A stretch of 64,000 nucleotides of DNA from Calothrix sp. PCC 6303 (GTDB lineage Bacteria > Cyanobacteriota > Cyanobacteriia > Cyanobacteriales > Nostocaceae). A program made the translations under genes and the position numbers. Within the stretch, counting starts at the first letter, position 1. Each line of letters opens with the position of its first letter. Location of the stretch: NCBI RefSeq assembly GCF_000317435.1, contig NC_019751.1:2976001-3040000 (forward strand). Direction: 5' to 3'. The notes below the pieces were generated by a model. It was given only the letters and a program-made list of their open reading frames with translations, had not been told where the DNA came from and searched no databases. Below are positions 43,487 to 52,469 of this stretch, in pieces.

Positions 43487-44776
43487 TTAGAGCCTCACCC
43501 TAGCTTGATTAACTTTCAGCCATTCAACCAAAGTCCCAAGATTATAATTATATTTGAGTGATTGCGGCACAATTGATTCGTAAGGATATAAAGGTATACC
43601 ATCAAAACGAAAGCGGTATTGTCGTTCAATGTGTATATTGAGCTTTGGGCAATAATTAACCCTGACATTAATACCAGAATCGCTAATTTTGACCGTAGCA
43701 ATACCCTGCAATTGTTGAGCAAATTCATCAACTTTTAATGAATAATCAAACTCAATTACAGTCCGGACTGAAAAATATTGAATGTAATCAAGTAATCTAG
43801 CATATTCATCCAATTCTAGAAGTTTATCAAAATCATCAAGTAGAACACCAGACCACAAAAACTGAAATCTACGATTGGTATAATCATCCCAAAGCGTTAA
43901 AGTCCCATCATCGTTTTTGAGTAAACTAACCTGATTTGGCTGAATACTACAATTTAACTGGGAAATAACTTCTTCACGCTCAAATGGAAAATAAACCTTT
44001 TGACGACGTTGATTTGATTGCCAATCGGGACAATTATCATCTTGTTCCCATCCATAAGGATGAATACCGCAAACAATTTTATCTGCACCATGAAAATTGC
44101 GACATCCTACACATGTTTCTAAATTAAAACTAGAAAACTCCTCACAACTAGATTTAAACTCTAATTGAGGACGGTAGAAATCAACAAATTCACGAATTGC
44201 ATGATTAGGATTTGGGTTTTGGGATGAAAAAGCTTTACTAATTAGCTTATCCTCATCATAACCAAGGTCAAATAATTCCATCAAGCTATCTTGCGAATCA
44301 GAATCTAACAAATCGTAAACAACAACCTTTCGTGATGATTCATCTTCAACTCTGCCAACAATCAACTTATTGTCGAGGTGACGACAACCTGTAATTCGCA
44401 TTATCTGATAGAGATATAACGAATCAGTATTATCCTGAGTTGGAGTACTCTCACTCAACTCAAATACCACAGAATTAGTGTAACTAGAAGTTACAGATTC
44501 CTCCTCATCAAGCGCACCTGAAATCGAAGCAATACAAGCAGCAGCTACAGTTGCAGATACAAACCCAACACTTCCTAGCAATGTAAAACCCATTCCCAGT
44601 TGTAAGGTTTGTTGAATGCGTTTCTCTGGTATGGTTTTAACTCCAGCTTTATCAAGACAAAGCAAACCAGCACTTCCGAAAACTGTTATAGCACCAACCA
44701 CAATTGCAGCTAAAGAAAAAAATCCCACTGCTACATTAATTGTTCCAAATGCTTGACTACAAAATCTCTTAAACAT
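43487..44776 (-). CDS. Membrane protein of unknown function, 429 residues
   Basis: ATG 44776 after GAGAGGG is the likely start. Two hydrophobic helices are at the N-terminus (INVAVGFFSLAAIVVGAITV; LGMGFTLLGSVGFVSATVAA). A large soluble region follows with a four-Cys cluster (ETCVGCRNFHGADKIVCGIH, and later DDNCPDW) that may bind zinc or an Fe-S cluster. The remainder (YIQYFSVRTVIEFDYSLKVD) has no recognised fold. The Cys pattern recalls small zinc-ribbon inserts of plasmid-borne proteins. It lies 268 bp downstream of the RusA gene and may be a late member of that operon. Confidence 0.55.
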   Translation of the reverse strand: MFKRFCSQAFGTINVAVGFFSLAAIVVGAITVFGSAGLLCLDKAGVKTIPEKRIQQTLQLGMGFTLLGSVGFVSATVAAACIASISGALDEEESVTSSYTNSVVFELSESTPTQDNTDSLYLYQIMRITGCRHLDNKLIVGRVEDESSRKVVVYDLLDSDSQDSLMELFDLGYDEDKLISKAFSSQNPNPNHAIREFVDFYRPQLEFKSSCEEFSSFNLETCVGCRNFHGADKIVCGIHPYGWEQDDNCPDWQSNQRRQKVYFPFEREEVISQLNCSIQPNQVSLLKNDDGTLTLWDDYTNRRFQFLWSGVLLDDFDKLLELDEYARLLDYIQYFSVRTVIEFDYSLKVDEFAQQLQGIATVKISDSGINVRVNYCPKLNIHIERQYRFRFDGIPLYPYESIVPQSLKYNYNLGTLVEWLKVNQARVRL

Positions 44777-45071
44777 AGTATCCCTCTCTAATACGGGTAA
44801 CAAAAGTAGAAATTACTCTTGCCCCAGCAGCTTCAAATTGGGATTTGAGGATAATAATTAACCTACACCTTACTTGATTCTGTTGCAGAATTTAATTAAT
44901 TCTGTGTGAATATTTTCAGTATCGGTAATCATTTATCCCCAATGGTGATAGTAAGAGTTGAACTTACTTTATTGCTACTGCAATAATCCACCCATAGAAA
45001 TATCACCCATTAAATAAACTCTAAGTATTAATTATTGCTTTTAAATACCATCTTAAAACTTAAAATCAAAA

Positions 45072-45506
45072 CTATTTCTTCCTATTGTTGATATTTTCAA
45101 CTCCTGATTGAATAGATTTATAAAAGTTTTCTAATAAAAAATCAGGTGAAGAAGATAACCTCAGTATTACTCCATCACCTTTAGCTCGATAGTAATAGTG
45201 AGGTACAGGAGATTGAATTACTACAAGATTATCGTTATTAATAATTCCAGCATCAACCAAACCATCCAAAATATATTTACTAGCTGCGGAGACATTATCA
45301 CTATCGCGGGCAAAAGTTTTTAAATGCCAGTGATATTCAATCCACACCTTATCATTAAAACTAAAATTAACTTTTTGAGTTAAATTAGCAACTTTATTAG
45401 TCCAAGTTTTCTTGACAGCAGCACTTGCTCTCCAATCCGAACGTGCTAAATCAATTTGTTCATTTAGTGCTGGTGGAAGCATGTTGAATCTAAGTTCAAG
45501 GATCAT
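45072..45506 (-). CDS. RusA-family Holliday junction resolvase-like endonuclease
   Basis: A 144-residue protein with the RusA pattern: an N-terminal strand ending in PPALNE, then ARDSDNVSAASKYILDGL with acidic residues D68, D70 and D81, and GIINNDNLVVI with D92. RusA enzymes need three Asp residues near positions 70, 72 and 91 to cut four-way junctions. Such genes are common in phages and integrative elements, where they resolve recombination intermediates. Its start overlaps the FtsK-like gene by 11 bp, which points to co-translation with a DNA pump. Confidence 0.8.
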   Translation of the reverse strand: MILELRFNMLPPALNEQIDLARSDWRASAAVKKTWTNKVANLTQKVNFSFNDKVWIEYHWHLKTFARDSDNVSAASKYILDGLVDAGIINNDNLVVIQSPVPHYYYRAKGDGVILRLSSSPDFLLENFYKSIQSGVENINNRKK

Positions 45507-47511
45507 TATTATCTTCCTCCTCTAAATTAGCAATAAATTCAGCTATCACATCGCGTATTCGTTTATATTTTCTGCCATCAGCACGCGATAAATTAAATAC
45601 CTCCTGGACTATTTGATGTAGTTCATAACCTCGACTGTGGAGAGAATAAATTTGAGACTTCGTGAAATCATCAAGGATAATATTAAAGGAAAACTCCTCC
45701 GACTGATTATTATTAACTAGTGAATCAGTTGTCAATTTATTTAACTTTGTCCGCAAAGTTTGATTATTAGAAGAAGTTTCACCTTTAAGCTCAATATTAA
45801 AACTCGAAAAGTTCAACTTAGAATCCCAACAAGGACTATTATTTCCCGCACTCATTGCTTGATCTAAATACCCTTTAAAAGCAGCTTTCGTACCCAAATA
45901 TAAACCCTGAAGACGCATCACACCTTTGGGAGATTTATACAGCATATCTCCACCACCCAATAAACTTGCTGCGCGATCATCATCGGGATTACCCAGAATA
46001 ATCCCACTATCTTCAGGACGGGATACCATAAAAGCAACCTTACCCGAACAGTTTGAGCGAATTAAGGGTTTGATTACATCCTTATCGGGACGTTGGGTAA
46101 ATAGAAAAATATTGATTCCCGCAGCACCTGCTTTTGCTAACAGTTTCATCAATGCTGTCTCAATAGAGTCTTTGTAGGTGCTATCGGATAGTAAATCAAA
46201 GCACTCATCTGTCACCGAAATGATTCGTGGCATGGGGCGATCGCAAAACATTTGGTTATATTCACCAATATTTTCAACCCCTACTTTTTTAAACTCCTGA
46301 TAGCGAAGTTCCTGTTCTGCAACCAAATAATTGAAAATTTGCAGGGTATTTGCTGCATCCTCCGCAACTGGTGCAATAAGATGAGGAAGTCCGTTAAAGC
46401 AAGTTAGGGAAACCAGTTTGACATCACTGAGGGCAAGTTTGACGAAGCTAGGAGGATAGCGCAATGCTAAATATAAAACCATCGCTTTTTCAAACTGGCT
46501 TTTTCCTCCACCCGTCATTCCCCCTCCTAAAGTGTGATAAACATTCGAGTCGCACAGGGAGATTTCGATATACTTACCATCGACATCCACACCAGCGGGG
46601 ATGAGGATACGGTTAATATCAATCTCGCTTTGCAAATCGATATAATCTGAAAAATTTGCTATTTGGCGATCGCATCTGGGAATATCAAACACCACAGCAC
46701 CGGGTATAACAGATATCATCGGTGGGTTATCAAATCCAAGTTGTTCCCCCAATTGTTGAACTAAGTCGCTACCAAGTCCTTGAACTTTTTTGAAGCTAAC
46801 CCCTTTCCCCAGCTTGATTTTGATGCGTTTGAAAGTGGGACCAGTTTTAGTGTCGAGGTAACTACAAATAATGCCAAAATCATTCAAGGTTTCGACCAAA
46901 GTATTACCCACTTGAGAATTAAAACTTTCTTGAAGCGAAGCAGTATTTTGATCGGTATTTGCAATCGCATTATTCTGTGCAATACCTGTATCACCGGATA
47001 AAGTTGGAATTTCCCCATTTTTCTTTGCCACTAATTCTGCTGTTTTATAGACAAGTTGCTTCAGATAAATATTTTTGGTTGATTCAGCTATTTTAATTAA
47101 ATCTTGGTAGGATTTACTTTCTTGATATTGCTGATATAGCTCAATAATAAAAGCATCACGTTCATATTTACTGATATATCGATTAGTTAAAATATATTCC
47201 AAAGCCAACTTAGAAAAAGCCAAATCTTCTAGGTTTAGTTCTTCCGAACAAGCATCGATAATTTGTTCAACAGAAGTCCCACTAATTACAGCTTGGTAAA
47301 TTATTTCAAATAAATAATTATGGTCATAACTCTTGATAGGTCGAATAATTTTGCTACAAAACTCAGATTCTTGAAGAATATCGATAACATACTGCTGTTG
47401 ACTCAAATCGAATACTTGTTCTGCTTCTGTTAGAATTTCCTGGTTGGATAATCCTTGTAACTTAAGATTGTTAACAGCACATTTAATTTCGGCATTACGA
47501 TAGTTTGACAT
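45496..47511 (-). CDS. FtsK/SpoIIIE-type DNA translocase of an accessory element
   Basis: A 671-residue ATPase starting best at ATG 47511 after GGAGG. The N-terminal ~200 residues are helical and unlike the four-helix membrane part of chromosomal FtsK. A beta-rich segment (about 210-310, FGIICSYLDTKTGPTFKRIK) precedes the motor: Walker A GGGMTGGGKS (about 329-338), PHLIAPVAED, Walker B IISVTDEC (about 430-437), and NIFLFTQRPDKDVIKPLIRS. The C-terminus may be a winged helix (LHSRGYELHQIVQEVF). It pumps double-stranded DNA in an ATP-dependent way, like FtsK or the TraB conjugation motors of actinomycetes. With no membrane helix of its own, it may be docked by the small membrane proteins upstream. 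Confidence 0.9.
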   Translation of the reverse strand: MSNYRNAEIKCAVNNLKLQGLSNQEILTEAEQVFDLSQQQYVIDILQESEFCSKIIRPIKSYDHNYLFEIIYQAVISGTSVEQIIDACSEELNLEDLAFSKLALEYILTNRYISKYERDAFIIELYQQYQESKSYQDLIKIAESTKNIYLKQLVYKTAELVAKKNGEIPTLSGDTGIAQNNAIANTDQNTASLQESFNSQVGNTLVETLNDFGIICSYLDTKTGPTFKRIKIKLGKGVSFKKVQGLGSDLVQQLGEQLGFDNPPMISVIPGAVVFDIPRCDRQIANFSDYIDLQSEIDINRILIPAGVDVDGKYIEISLCDSNVYHTLGGGMTGGGKSQFEKAMVLYLALRYPPSFVKLALSDVKLVSLTCFNGLPHLIAPVAEDAANTLQIFNYLVAEQELRYQEFKKVGVENIGEYNQMFCDRPMPRIISVTDECFDLLSDSTYKDSIETALMKLLAKAGAAGINIFLFTQRPDKDVIKPLIRSNCSGKVAFMVSRPEDSGIILGNPDDDRAASLLGGGDMLYKSPKGVMRLQGLYLGTKAAFKGYLDQAMSAGNNSPCWDSKLNFSSFNIELKGETSSNNQTLRTKLNKLTTDSLVNNNQSEEFSFNIILDDFTKSQIYSLHSRGYELHQIVQEVFNLSRADGRKYKRIRDVIAEFIANLEEEDNNDP

Positions 47512-47515
47512 CCTA

Positions 47516-48316
47516 TCAACCTCCAAGAATTAACAATTGTTGTTGGTAATAATTATTTAATTTCTCCATACTTTTGGGATTCTGATTGTAGGAATTGCAG
47601 GGAAATGAAGCCCAGATTTTACCGACTTTACATGCAGCTTTATCAAAATTGCCTGATTCAACGTCTTTAATAGCATTATTCCGACGAATGTACTCAACAG
47701 CCATTCTGTCCTGAGATACGGGTGAAAAATCAGCCAACTTTAACTTTGGTTGTAAATCCCACCAAGACTTATCTAACATTTGATAAGCACCAGCAGCAGT
47801 CGAGCAGATTCGGTTGCCATTAATTGGCGCACATTGTTTAATTAATGGGTGTGTGGAGAAATCATTAAAATTGCCATTGAACACCAATTTCCGATAACTC
47901 TCTCTTCCACTATTTCCAGTTTCAGCCCAGCGAATAGTTGCTAAAAAAGCTCGCATTCTCGGAGAATATTTAGAATTTATCCCAACATCAGTCTGATGAA
48001 AATTAGTATTATATCCGAAACTCTGAGAACCTAATAAACAGTGAATACCCAAACAGGAAACAGAAGCTAAAGATAAATGAATGGGTTGAATTCTACTCTT
48101 CATACGACGATAATCAACTCCAGAAACTAATCCAAATATTCCACCAAGAATAAAACCGAATTTCCAACTATCGAGGGAATTAGTAAAAGCGCGAATAAAG
48201 CATACTTTATCAGCACCGGGAGAAACTAAACCACATGGAACAGAAGCAATTCCATAGTTAAATGCAACCGAACTCGCAGCACCAATTAATCCGGAAATGA
48301 AGATTTTCCCTAACAT
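47516..48316 (-). CDS. Membrane-linked GH104-like muramidase
   Basis: The 266-residue protein has hydrophobic segments at ~5-25 and ~50-65 (WKFGFILGGIFGLVSGV), then a soluble lysozyme-like domain (120-266). It holds MRAFLATIRWAETGN with likely catalytic Glu132, and CSTAAGAYQMLDKSWWDL typical of GH104 phage-type muramidases. It would open glycan strands locally, as conjugation and phage systems do. It overlaps the FtsK gene's upstream region and follows the M23 gene with one base between, so both wall enzymes are co-translated. Confidence 0.8.
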   Translation of the reverse strand: MLGKIFISGLIGAASSVAFNYGIASVPCGLVSPGADKVCFIRAFTNSLDSWKFGFILGGIFGLVSGVDYRRMKSRIQPIHLSLASVSCLGIHCLLGSQSFGYNTNFHQTDVGINSKYSPRMRAFLATIRWAETGNSGRESYRKLVFNGNFNDFSTHPLIKQCAPINGNRICSTAAGAYQMLDKSWWDLQPKLKLADFSPVSQDRMAVEYIRRNNAIKDVESGNFDKAACKVGKIWASFPCNSYNQNPKSMEKLNNYYQQQLLILGG

Positions 48317-48317
48317 A

Positions 48318-48959
48318 TTACCGACCTGCTAAATACTGTTGCAAGTAAGGATGGGGGTTAACAGGTTTACCATTAACTCGAACTTCAAAATGTAAATGTG
48401 GTGCAGTAGACATTCCGGTACTACCTACTGCTGCAACCATCTGTCCCCGTACAACCTGCTGTCCTTCTCTCACGTAAAGCTTGCTTGCATGACCGTAAAG
48501 CGTTGATTTCCCAGCGCTGTGATTAATAATTACGGTGTTTCCATAACCTCCTTTTTCTCCAGCAAGTTTAACCGAACCAGCATCAACCGCATAAATTGGA
48601 GTACCCAAATCAGCACCAAAATCGATACCAGTATGGAATCTGCGTTCTCCGGTAATTGGATGAATTCTCCAACCAAATCCGCTTGTTACAGGAGCGTTTT
48701 TGACAGTTGGGAAAGCTATTCGAGCATCCCTGAAGTCAGTTGTGTTAGTTGTAACAATTAGGTTTTGGAGTGATTTGACCAAGTATTGAGATTCCACCCA
48801 GGAGGAGATTTGGGGAAGTGCGATCGCTAGAGTCAAGAAAAAGCTAGCAAAGGCATAGTGCCAATTTGCATCATTCGAGATGCGATCTAATTGTTGATTA
48901 TCAACAGTTTCATCCTCATTACTGGCTTTGGTTCTATCGATTTCCAGCTTGATTCGCAT
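48318..48959 (-). CDS. M23-family peptidoglycan endopeptidase
   Basis: The 213-residue product has one transmembrane segment (WHYAFASFFLTLAIALPQIS, ~33-52). The LytM/M23 domain is complete: FHTGIDFGADLGTPIYA with zinc ligands H109 and D113, GNTVIINHS, LYGHASKL and PHLHFEVRVNG (H188, H190). It cleaves cross-links in the wall. The gene overlaps the preceding small membrane protein gene by 26 bp and the muramidase follows after one base. Together they suggest a wall-remodelling pair that makes room for a trans-envelope machine. Confidence 0.92.
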   Translation of the reverse strand: MRIKLEIDRTKASNEDETVDNQQLDRISNDANWHYAFASFFLTLAIALPQISSWVESQYLVKSLQNLIVTTNTTDFRDARIAFPTVKNAPVTSGFGWRIHPITGERRFHTGIDFGADLGTPIYAVDAGSVKLAGEKGGYGNTVIINHSAGKSTLYGHASKLYVREGQQVVRGQMVAAVGSTGMSTAPHLHFEVRVNGKPVNPHPYLQQYLAGR

Positions 48960-49194
48960 TTTGACAACTCGAATTAGTGAAACTTAGCAACTTTTCAAAA
49001 TTGTTCTTGGGATTATTGCAAATAGAATCAGTGGGAGTGGGGGTTGGTGTGGGTTTAGAAATAGTCGCAGTGGAAATTGGAATTTTAATCTTTGAAGTTA
49101 CGTTATTTAAGTTATAAAATTTGAGGTATCCCGGTTGGAGAATATCTAAAAACCACACCAGCAGCGTAATTCCAAAGCAAATTTTGACCAACAT
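48934..49194 (-). CDS. Small membrane protein, Thr/Pro-rich
   Basis: 86 residues with an N-terminal helix (CFGITLLVWFLDILQPGYL) and a TPTPTPTD repeat tail. It probably spans the inner membrane once. It has no recognised family. It overlaps the M23 gene by 26 bp and starts 2 bp after the stop of the next upstream gene, so it is part of the operon. Possible role is as an assembly factor of the same apparatus. Confidence 0.55.
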   Translation of the reverse strand: MLVKICFGITLLVWFLDILQPGYLKFYNLNNVTSKIKIPISTATISKPTPTPTPTDSICNNPKNNFEKLLSFTNSSCQNANQAGNR

Positions 49195-49196
49195 GC

Positions 49197-49679
49197 TTAT
49201 TCCAACTGCCTGAATACTGGTAAAGCAAATGATGGTACTTTCTCTGGTACAACTTCAATCTTTTTCCCATTAGCATAACCGGGTCCGGTGTAACTACCAT
49301 TGAGCAAGAAATTAACCAATAGTAAGAACAACCATAATCCAACAGCACCCACACCGATGGGAGATTTTATACAATCACCAAGAAAGTAGGCAGGATACCA
49401 AACAAAGCGCCAAGAATTTTGTGGGTGTAATCTGTGGGCTTTCCATACCTCTACATAAGGAATTTCGATTTGGGGAACTCTGGGTTTGTAGGAATTTGGA
49501 GAGTTGATATATCGAACTTCTAAAGGTTGAGTGTCGATTGCTGTTGAAATTCCCGGTTGCTGATTTACGATTCCTCCCTGTTGTTGAGCCTGGTTTAACA
49601 TTCCCTGTAAGCGGGTTGTGGGTACAATCGCACCACCTTCGGAATAATCGACATCAAAGTTACGACGGTTTCTGCTCAT
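49197..49679 (-). CDS. Membrane protein, 160 residues, operon member
   Basis: An N-terminal Gln-rich soluble part (MLNQAQQQGGIVNQQPGIS), a central IPYVEVWKAHRLHPQNSWRF segment and a transmembrane helix at about 115-135 (GVGAVGLWLFLLLVNFLLNG), followed by a ~25-residue tail with ~GYANGKKIEVVP. No family was recognised. It would be an inner-membrane component; coupling to neighbours is shown by 2-16 bp gaps. Confidence 0.55.
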   Translation of the reverse strand: MSRNRRNFDVDYSEGGAIVPTTRLQGMLNQAQQQGGIVNQQPGISTAIDTQPLEVRYINSPNSYKPRVPQIEIPYVEVWKAHRLHPQNSWRFVWYPAYFLGDCIKSPIGVGAVGLWLFLLLVNFLLNGSYTGPGYANGKKIEVVPEKVPSFALPVFRQLE

Positions 49680-49695
49680 ATTTACCTCAATGAAA

Positions 49696-50196
49696 TTAAC
49701 TAGCGGAAGGGTTATCGTTTGCGTCTTCGTTCTCTTCCCAATAATCCTCCTGTTGAAGTTGGGAATAAAATTCTTCTGGTGTCAGCATTTGAGATTTATT
49801 TTCTGGATTTAAACCAAGATTAGAAGATACACGAGGAGTAAATTGAATGATGTTTTTCCCAGCAGGATTAATTGGTGGAGATAATTCAACGTTGTTAGGG
49901 ATAACGGTATTAGTTTGATGACGCTGCTCAGGAACTGCGGAAGTATCGATAATTTCATCTCCTTCAATTCCATTGTTATATTCCGAAATTCCCCAACCCA
50001 AAAAACTAGCAAATCCAGCGATAAAAATAGTTGCACTCAGCCAATGTACGGAAGAATTAGGTGATGGCATCATCTCAACCGTAGTGCGAGTGGAACCCTC
50101 AAGAGTAGTGCGAATCGGAGTACGTTTGACTGCCGCAACAACGTTGAGCGAACACAGAGTGATACAAATTATGGCAGCAGCAAACTTAACGTACAT
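49696..50196 (-). CDS. Exported or membrane protein, operon member
   Basis: The preferred start is ATG 50196, after GAGGAAATG. The 166-residue protein has a signal-like N-terminus (YVKFAAAIICITLCSLNVVA), a second hydrophobic helix (SATIFIAGFASFLGWGI) near 55-72, and an acidic disordered tail (QQEDYWEENEDANDNPSA). No enzyme motif is seen. Its placement between other membrane proteins fits a trans-envelope complex. Confidence 0.55.
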   Translation of the reverse strand: MYVKFAAAIICITLCSLNVVAAVKRTPIRTTLEGSTRTTVEMMPSPNSSVHWLSATIFIAGFASFLGWGISEYNNGIEGDEIIDTSAVPEQRHQTNTVIPNNVELSPPINPAGKNIIQFTPRVSSNLGLNPENKSQMLTPEEFYSQLQQEDYWEENEDANDNPSAS

Positions 50197-50207
50197 GATG
50201 CATTTCC

Positions 50208-51026
50208 TCAATCTTGGGAAGTTGGTATTTTGGGTCGGACTGTTTCTTTCATGCCTTGTAAATACAGCTTTCGTTCTTGCTCTTGCTGTTTGATTTGTTC
50301 GCGGATTTCCCGTACACGAGCGAGTTGTTCGACTGGATCGGAATATCCACGGGTACGTAATAATTGAGCTTGAGCCAAAGAGTACGGTTCTTGAGCATTG
50401 CGGATTTGAATCAGCATTTGGTTCAAATCAACTGATGGCTGGGATTCCAAGTTTTGCGCGTAATCAATTGCTTCCAGCTTGCCCAATACCATCACCGCAG
50501 CTGCACCAGTAGAAATTTTCTCCTCAACTTTCGTCCCGTCGGTTTTGCGATATCCCCAGTAAAAGGTATCGTTGCCGGAAGCCGCTTCTAATAGGACATC
50601 CAGCGAGTTGAATTTAACTATTTCCAAGGCTGGCATATAATGCAGCCGATAAAAGCCTGACTTTTCATTAGCTTGCATTGTGGATATCTCAGCTTTCAAT
50701 TGCTGTCCCCACAATGCTGCTGCCATTTGTCGCCACCCTGTCAAAGTTGGTGTTCCTTCAGATGAATAACTTGCCAGTTGGTTGATGTTGTAATCAGTGC
50801 GGGATAATTTTTCTAAATAAACCTCCCGAAGTTCGGCAACCTTTGATTTGGCTTGTTGTACCTCACTCGATTGGTTTGCTGGGATTTGCTGTTTCCATCC
50901 AAGCGTTAACGCCACTATTCCAATCAAGGAAACCGCCCCAACCGTCGCACAAGTTGTTAATAAAGGAACATTGACCTTTTTTCTGGATGATATTTTTCTA
51001 TTTTGCAACGGTTTAGCACTAAACAT
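50208..51026 (-). CDS. Single-span membrane protein with long soluble domain
   Basis: ATG at 51026 overlaps the previous stop (TAATG). The 272-residue protein has one N-terminal helix (VPLLTTCATVGAVSLIGIVA, ~22-42), and the following region (~50-272) includes EVQQAKSKVAELREVYLEKL and RVREIREQIKQQEQERKLYL coiled-coil-like helices. It could be a stalk or adaptor component. No similarity to known secretion proteins is visible by eye. Confidence 0.6.
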   Translation of the reverse strand: MFSAKPLQNRKISSRKKVNVPLLTTCATVGAVSLIGIVALTLGWKQQIPANQSSEVQQAKSKVAELREVYLEKLSRTDYNINQLASYSSEGTPTLTGWRQMAAALWGQQLKAEISTMQANEKSGFYRLHYMPALEIVKFNSLDVLLEAASGNDTFYWGYRKTDGTKVEEKISTGAAAVMVLGKLEAIDYAQNLESQPSVDLNQMLIQIRNAQEPYSLAQAQLLRTRGYSDPVEQLARVREIREQIKQQEQERKLYLQGMKETVRPKIPTSQD

Positions 51027-51262
51027 TACCAAACCTCGCCCGTATTATCGACTATCAAATACAGATGGGGACGTTTATTTAACTCACGAGCGATCGCAAT
51101 TCCCATACCACCTGCAACTATTCCCGTTAACAATAACAATGGATGCAGAGCGAGGGTTGCACCCACTCCCATCAACTGTCCTACCATCCCAGAAACACCG
51201 AAATTCATCAACAAACCACCTGCTGTATTGACCAAAAAATCAAATGCTGCGTTCATGTTCAC
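51026..51262 (-). CDS. Small membrane protein (pilin-like size)
   Basis: 78 residues with two hydrophobic stretches (LMNFGVSGMVGQLMGVGATL and LLLLTGIVAGGMGIAIAREL). Size and layout recall VirB2-like or holin-like proteins, but the match is only in general character. The gene overlaps the upstream small membrane gene by 23 bp and the downstream one by 1 bp. Confidence 0.55.
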   Translation of the reverse strand: MNMNAAFDFLVNTAGGLLMNFGVSGMVGQLMGVGATLALHPLLLLTGIVAGGMGIAIARELNKRPHLYLIVDNTGEVW

Positions 51263-51503
51263 CCCGTATCCAAATTACTAATAGTGCTAAAATTAACCCA
51301 CTGATTTCACCAAGTCCCACTCCAATCAAAATCGGTTGTAAACTCTTAATTTCCTGCCTTTCTTGAGTTGGAGGAACTGCTACCCACACCCCAATAACCG
51401 TTCCAGCGACAACCGAAAGAAGATTTATACCCACTGCCAAAGTCGATGTTTTTCGTAAAGCCAGTAAACTTTCATCTCGAAACTGGTAACAAATCGGTAG
51501 CAT
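51240..51503 (-). CDS. Small membrane protein, two helices
   Basis: An 87-residue protein with hydrophobic helices (LAVGINLLSVVAGTVIGVWV and IGVGLGEISGLILALLVIWI) and a short basic tail. No family recognised. It overlaps the next gene by 23 bp and is 8 bp from the previous one, so it is probably co-translated. Possible structural component of the same membrane complex. Confidence 0.55.
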   Translation of the reverse strand: MLPICYQFRDESLLALRKTSTLAVGINLLSVVAGTVIGVWVAVPPTQERQEIKSLQPILIGVGLGEISGLILALLVIWIRGEHERSI

Positions 51504-51511
51504 TTGAGCAA

Positions 51512-52117
51512 CTACTTCTTCAGAGATTGCCCGGTTTTCGTCTGCGAGGACTTCAACTGTTTCGGCTGCTGTGTCGAAGTACCGACTAGTAACGGATGAC
51601 TCCCTTCCCCCCAGTTGACTTTGGCGAAAAAATCGTTATCTATCCGCGAATTTATACGTTCTTGGGCTTGGGTGTACTCGTCAGCGCTTAAATTTGTACC
51701 TGTTCCGTTGAAGACAAATTCTTCCAAGGCAAGAGTAGAAGTTTCCAGTACTACTTTATGACGCAGTTCCCCTAGCTGAGTACCGCGATGAGTGTCTTGG
51801 TAAAGCATTCCCACAAAACTATCTGGTGCTGCTGTTTCTGGATCGACTCCAAAGCGTTGTTTGATGTACTCGCGTTTGTTAAAACTGCGATCGCATGACG
51901 ACTCGGAATGAGTATCGCGCATTGACAATAAATGCCTTGCTGCTTCCTCCATTGACATATTCTCCTTAGTTGCAGCAGCTTTTAAATTTACCAACTGCGA
52001 TTCGACTTGCTCGCTAATCGTATCCCCAGTAATTTCTAAATCCAGAATTTGGCAGATATTGCGAACCACTTCAGGCGAAATTTGTAACTGTTGTGCTAGC
52101 TGATTTATATGCTTCAT
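51512..52117 (-). CDS. Hypothetical protein with N-terminal HTH-like region
   Basis: From ATG 52117 the 201-residue protein begins KHINQLAQQLQISPEVVRNI, a helix-turn-helix-like start. A DALTON-like soluble region follows with TLALEEFVFNGTGTNLSADE and RINSRIDNDFFAKVNWGEGS. No enzyme motif, no membrane helix. The first ~47 bp overlap the end of the upstream HTH gene, so the two are tightly coupled. A DNA- or relaxosome-linked role is conceivable but unsupported. Confidence 0.5.
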   Translation of the reverse strand: MKHINQLAQQLQISPEVVRNICQILDLEITGDTISEQVESQLVNLKAAATKENMSMEEAARHLLSMRDTHSESSCDRSFNKREYIKQRFGVDPETAAPDSFVGMLYQDTHRGTQLGELRHKVVLETSTLALEEFVFNGTGTNLSADEYTQAQERINSRIDNDFFAKVNWGEGSHPLLVGTSTQQPKQLKSSQTKTGQSLKK

Positions 52118-52469
52118 GACGTTCAATTCTCCTAATTACTGCTTGGACAATTTCGTTTGCTTGCTCTTGTTCAGAAATATATTTGGTCAAAAAATCGTAA
52201 AGGGTGATTTTATTCACTTTCTGTAAATAAGTATCCAATCCACCCGCAGGAATCACCTGCTGTAAATATTCCTCAAAGGTTAACCTCCTCATCCTGATAG
52301 CAACATAAAAAATATCGGCTATTTCCAGCGTTGCTGCATCAAAATAGCCTCCACGCTTTTTGGGTTTGACTATTCCCGCATAAGGATACCACTGCTGTAA
52401 ACCTGCGATTGAGATTCCGTACCTTTCGGCAAGTGTTTTCTGGGTATAGATTACGTTTTCATATACCAT
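52071..52469 (-). CDS. MerR-like HTH protein, first gene of the transfer-like operon
   Basis: The 132-residue product starts MVYENVIYTQ and has an N-terminal MerR/HTH-17-like motif (KTLAERYGISIAGLQQWYPY) followed by a helical C-terminus (LTFEEYLQQVIPAGGL). It opens the minus-strand operon and is a good candidate for its regulator. Effector-binding residues are not recognisable. The upstream 440-bp region (52470-52910) should contain the promoter. Confidence 0.55.
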   Translation of the reverse strand: MVYENVIYTQKTLAERYGISIAGLQQWYPYAGIVKPKKRGGYFDAATLEIADIFYVAIRMRRLTFEEYLQQVIPAGGLDTYLQKVNKITLYDFLTKYISEQEQANEIVQAVIRRIERHEAYKSASTTVTNFA

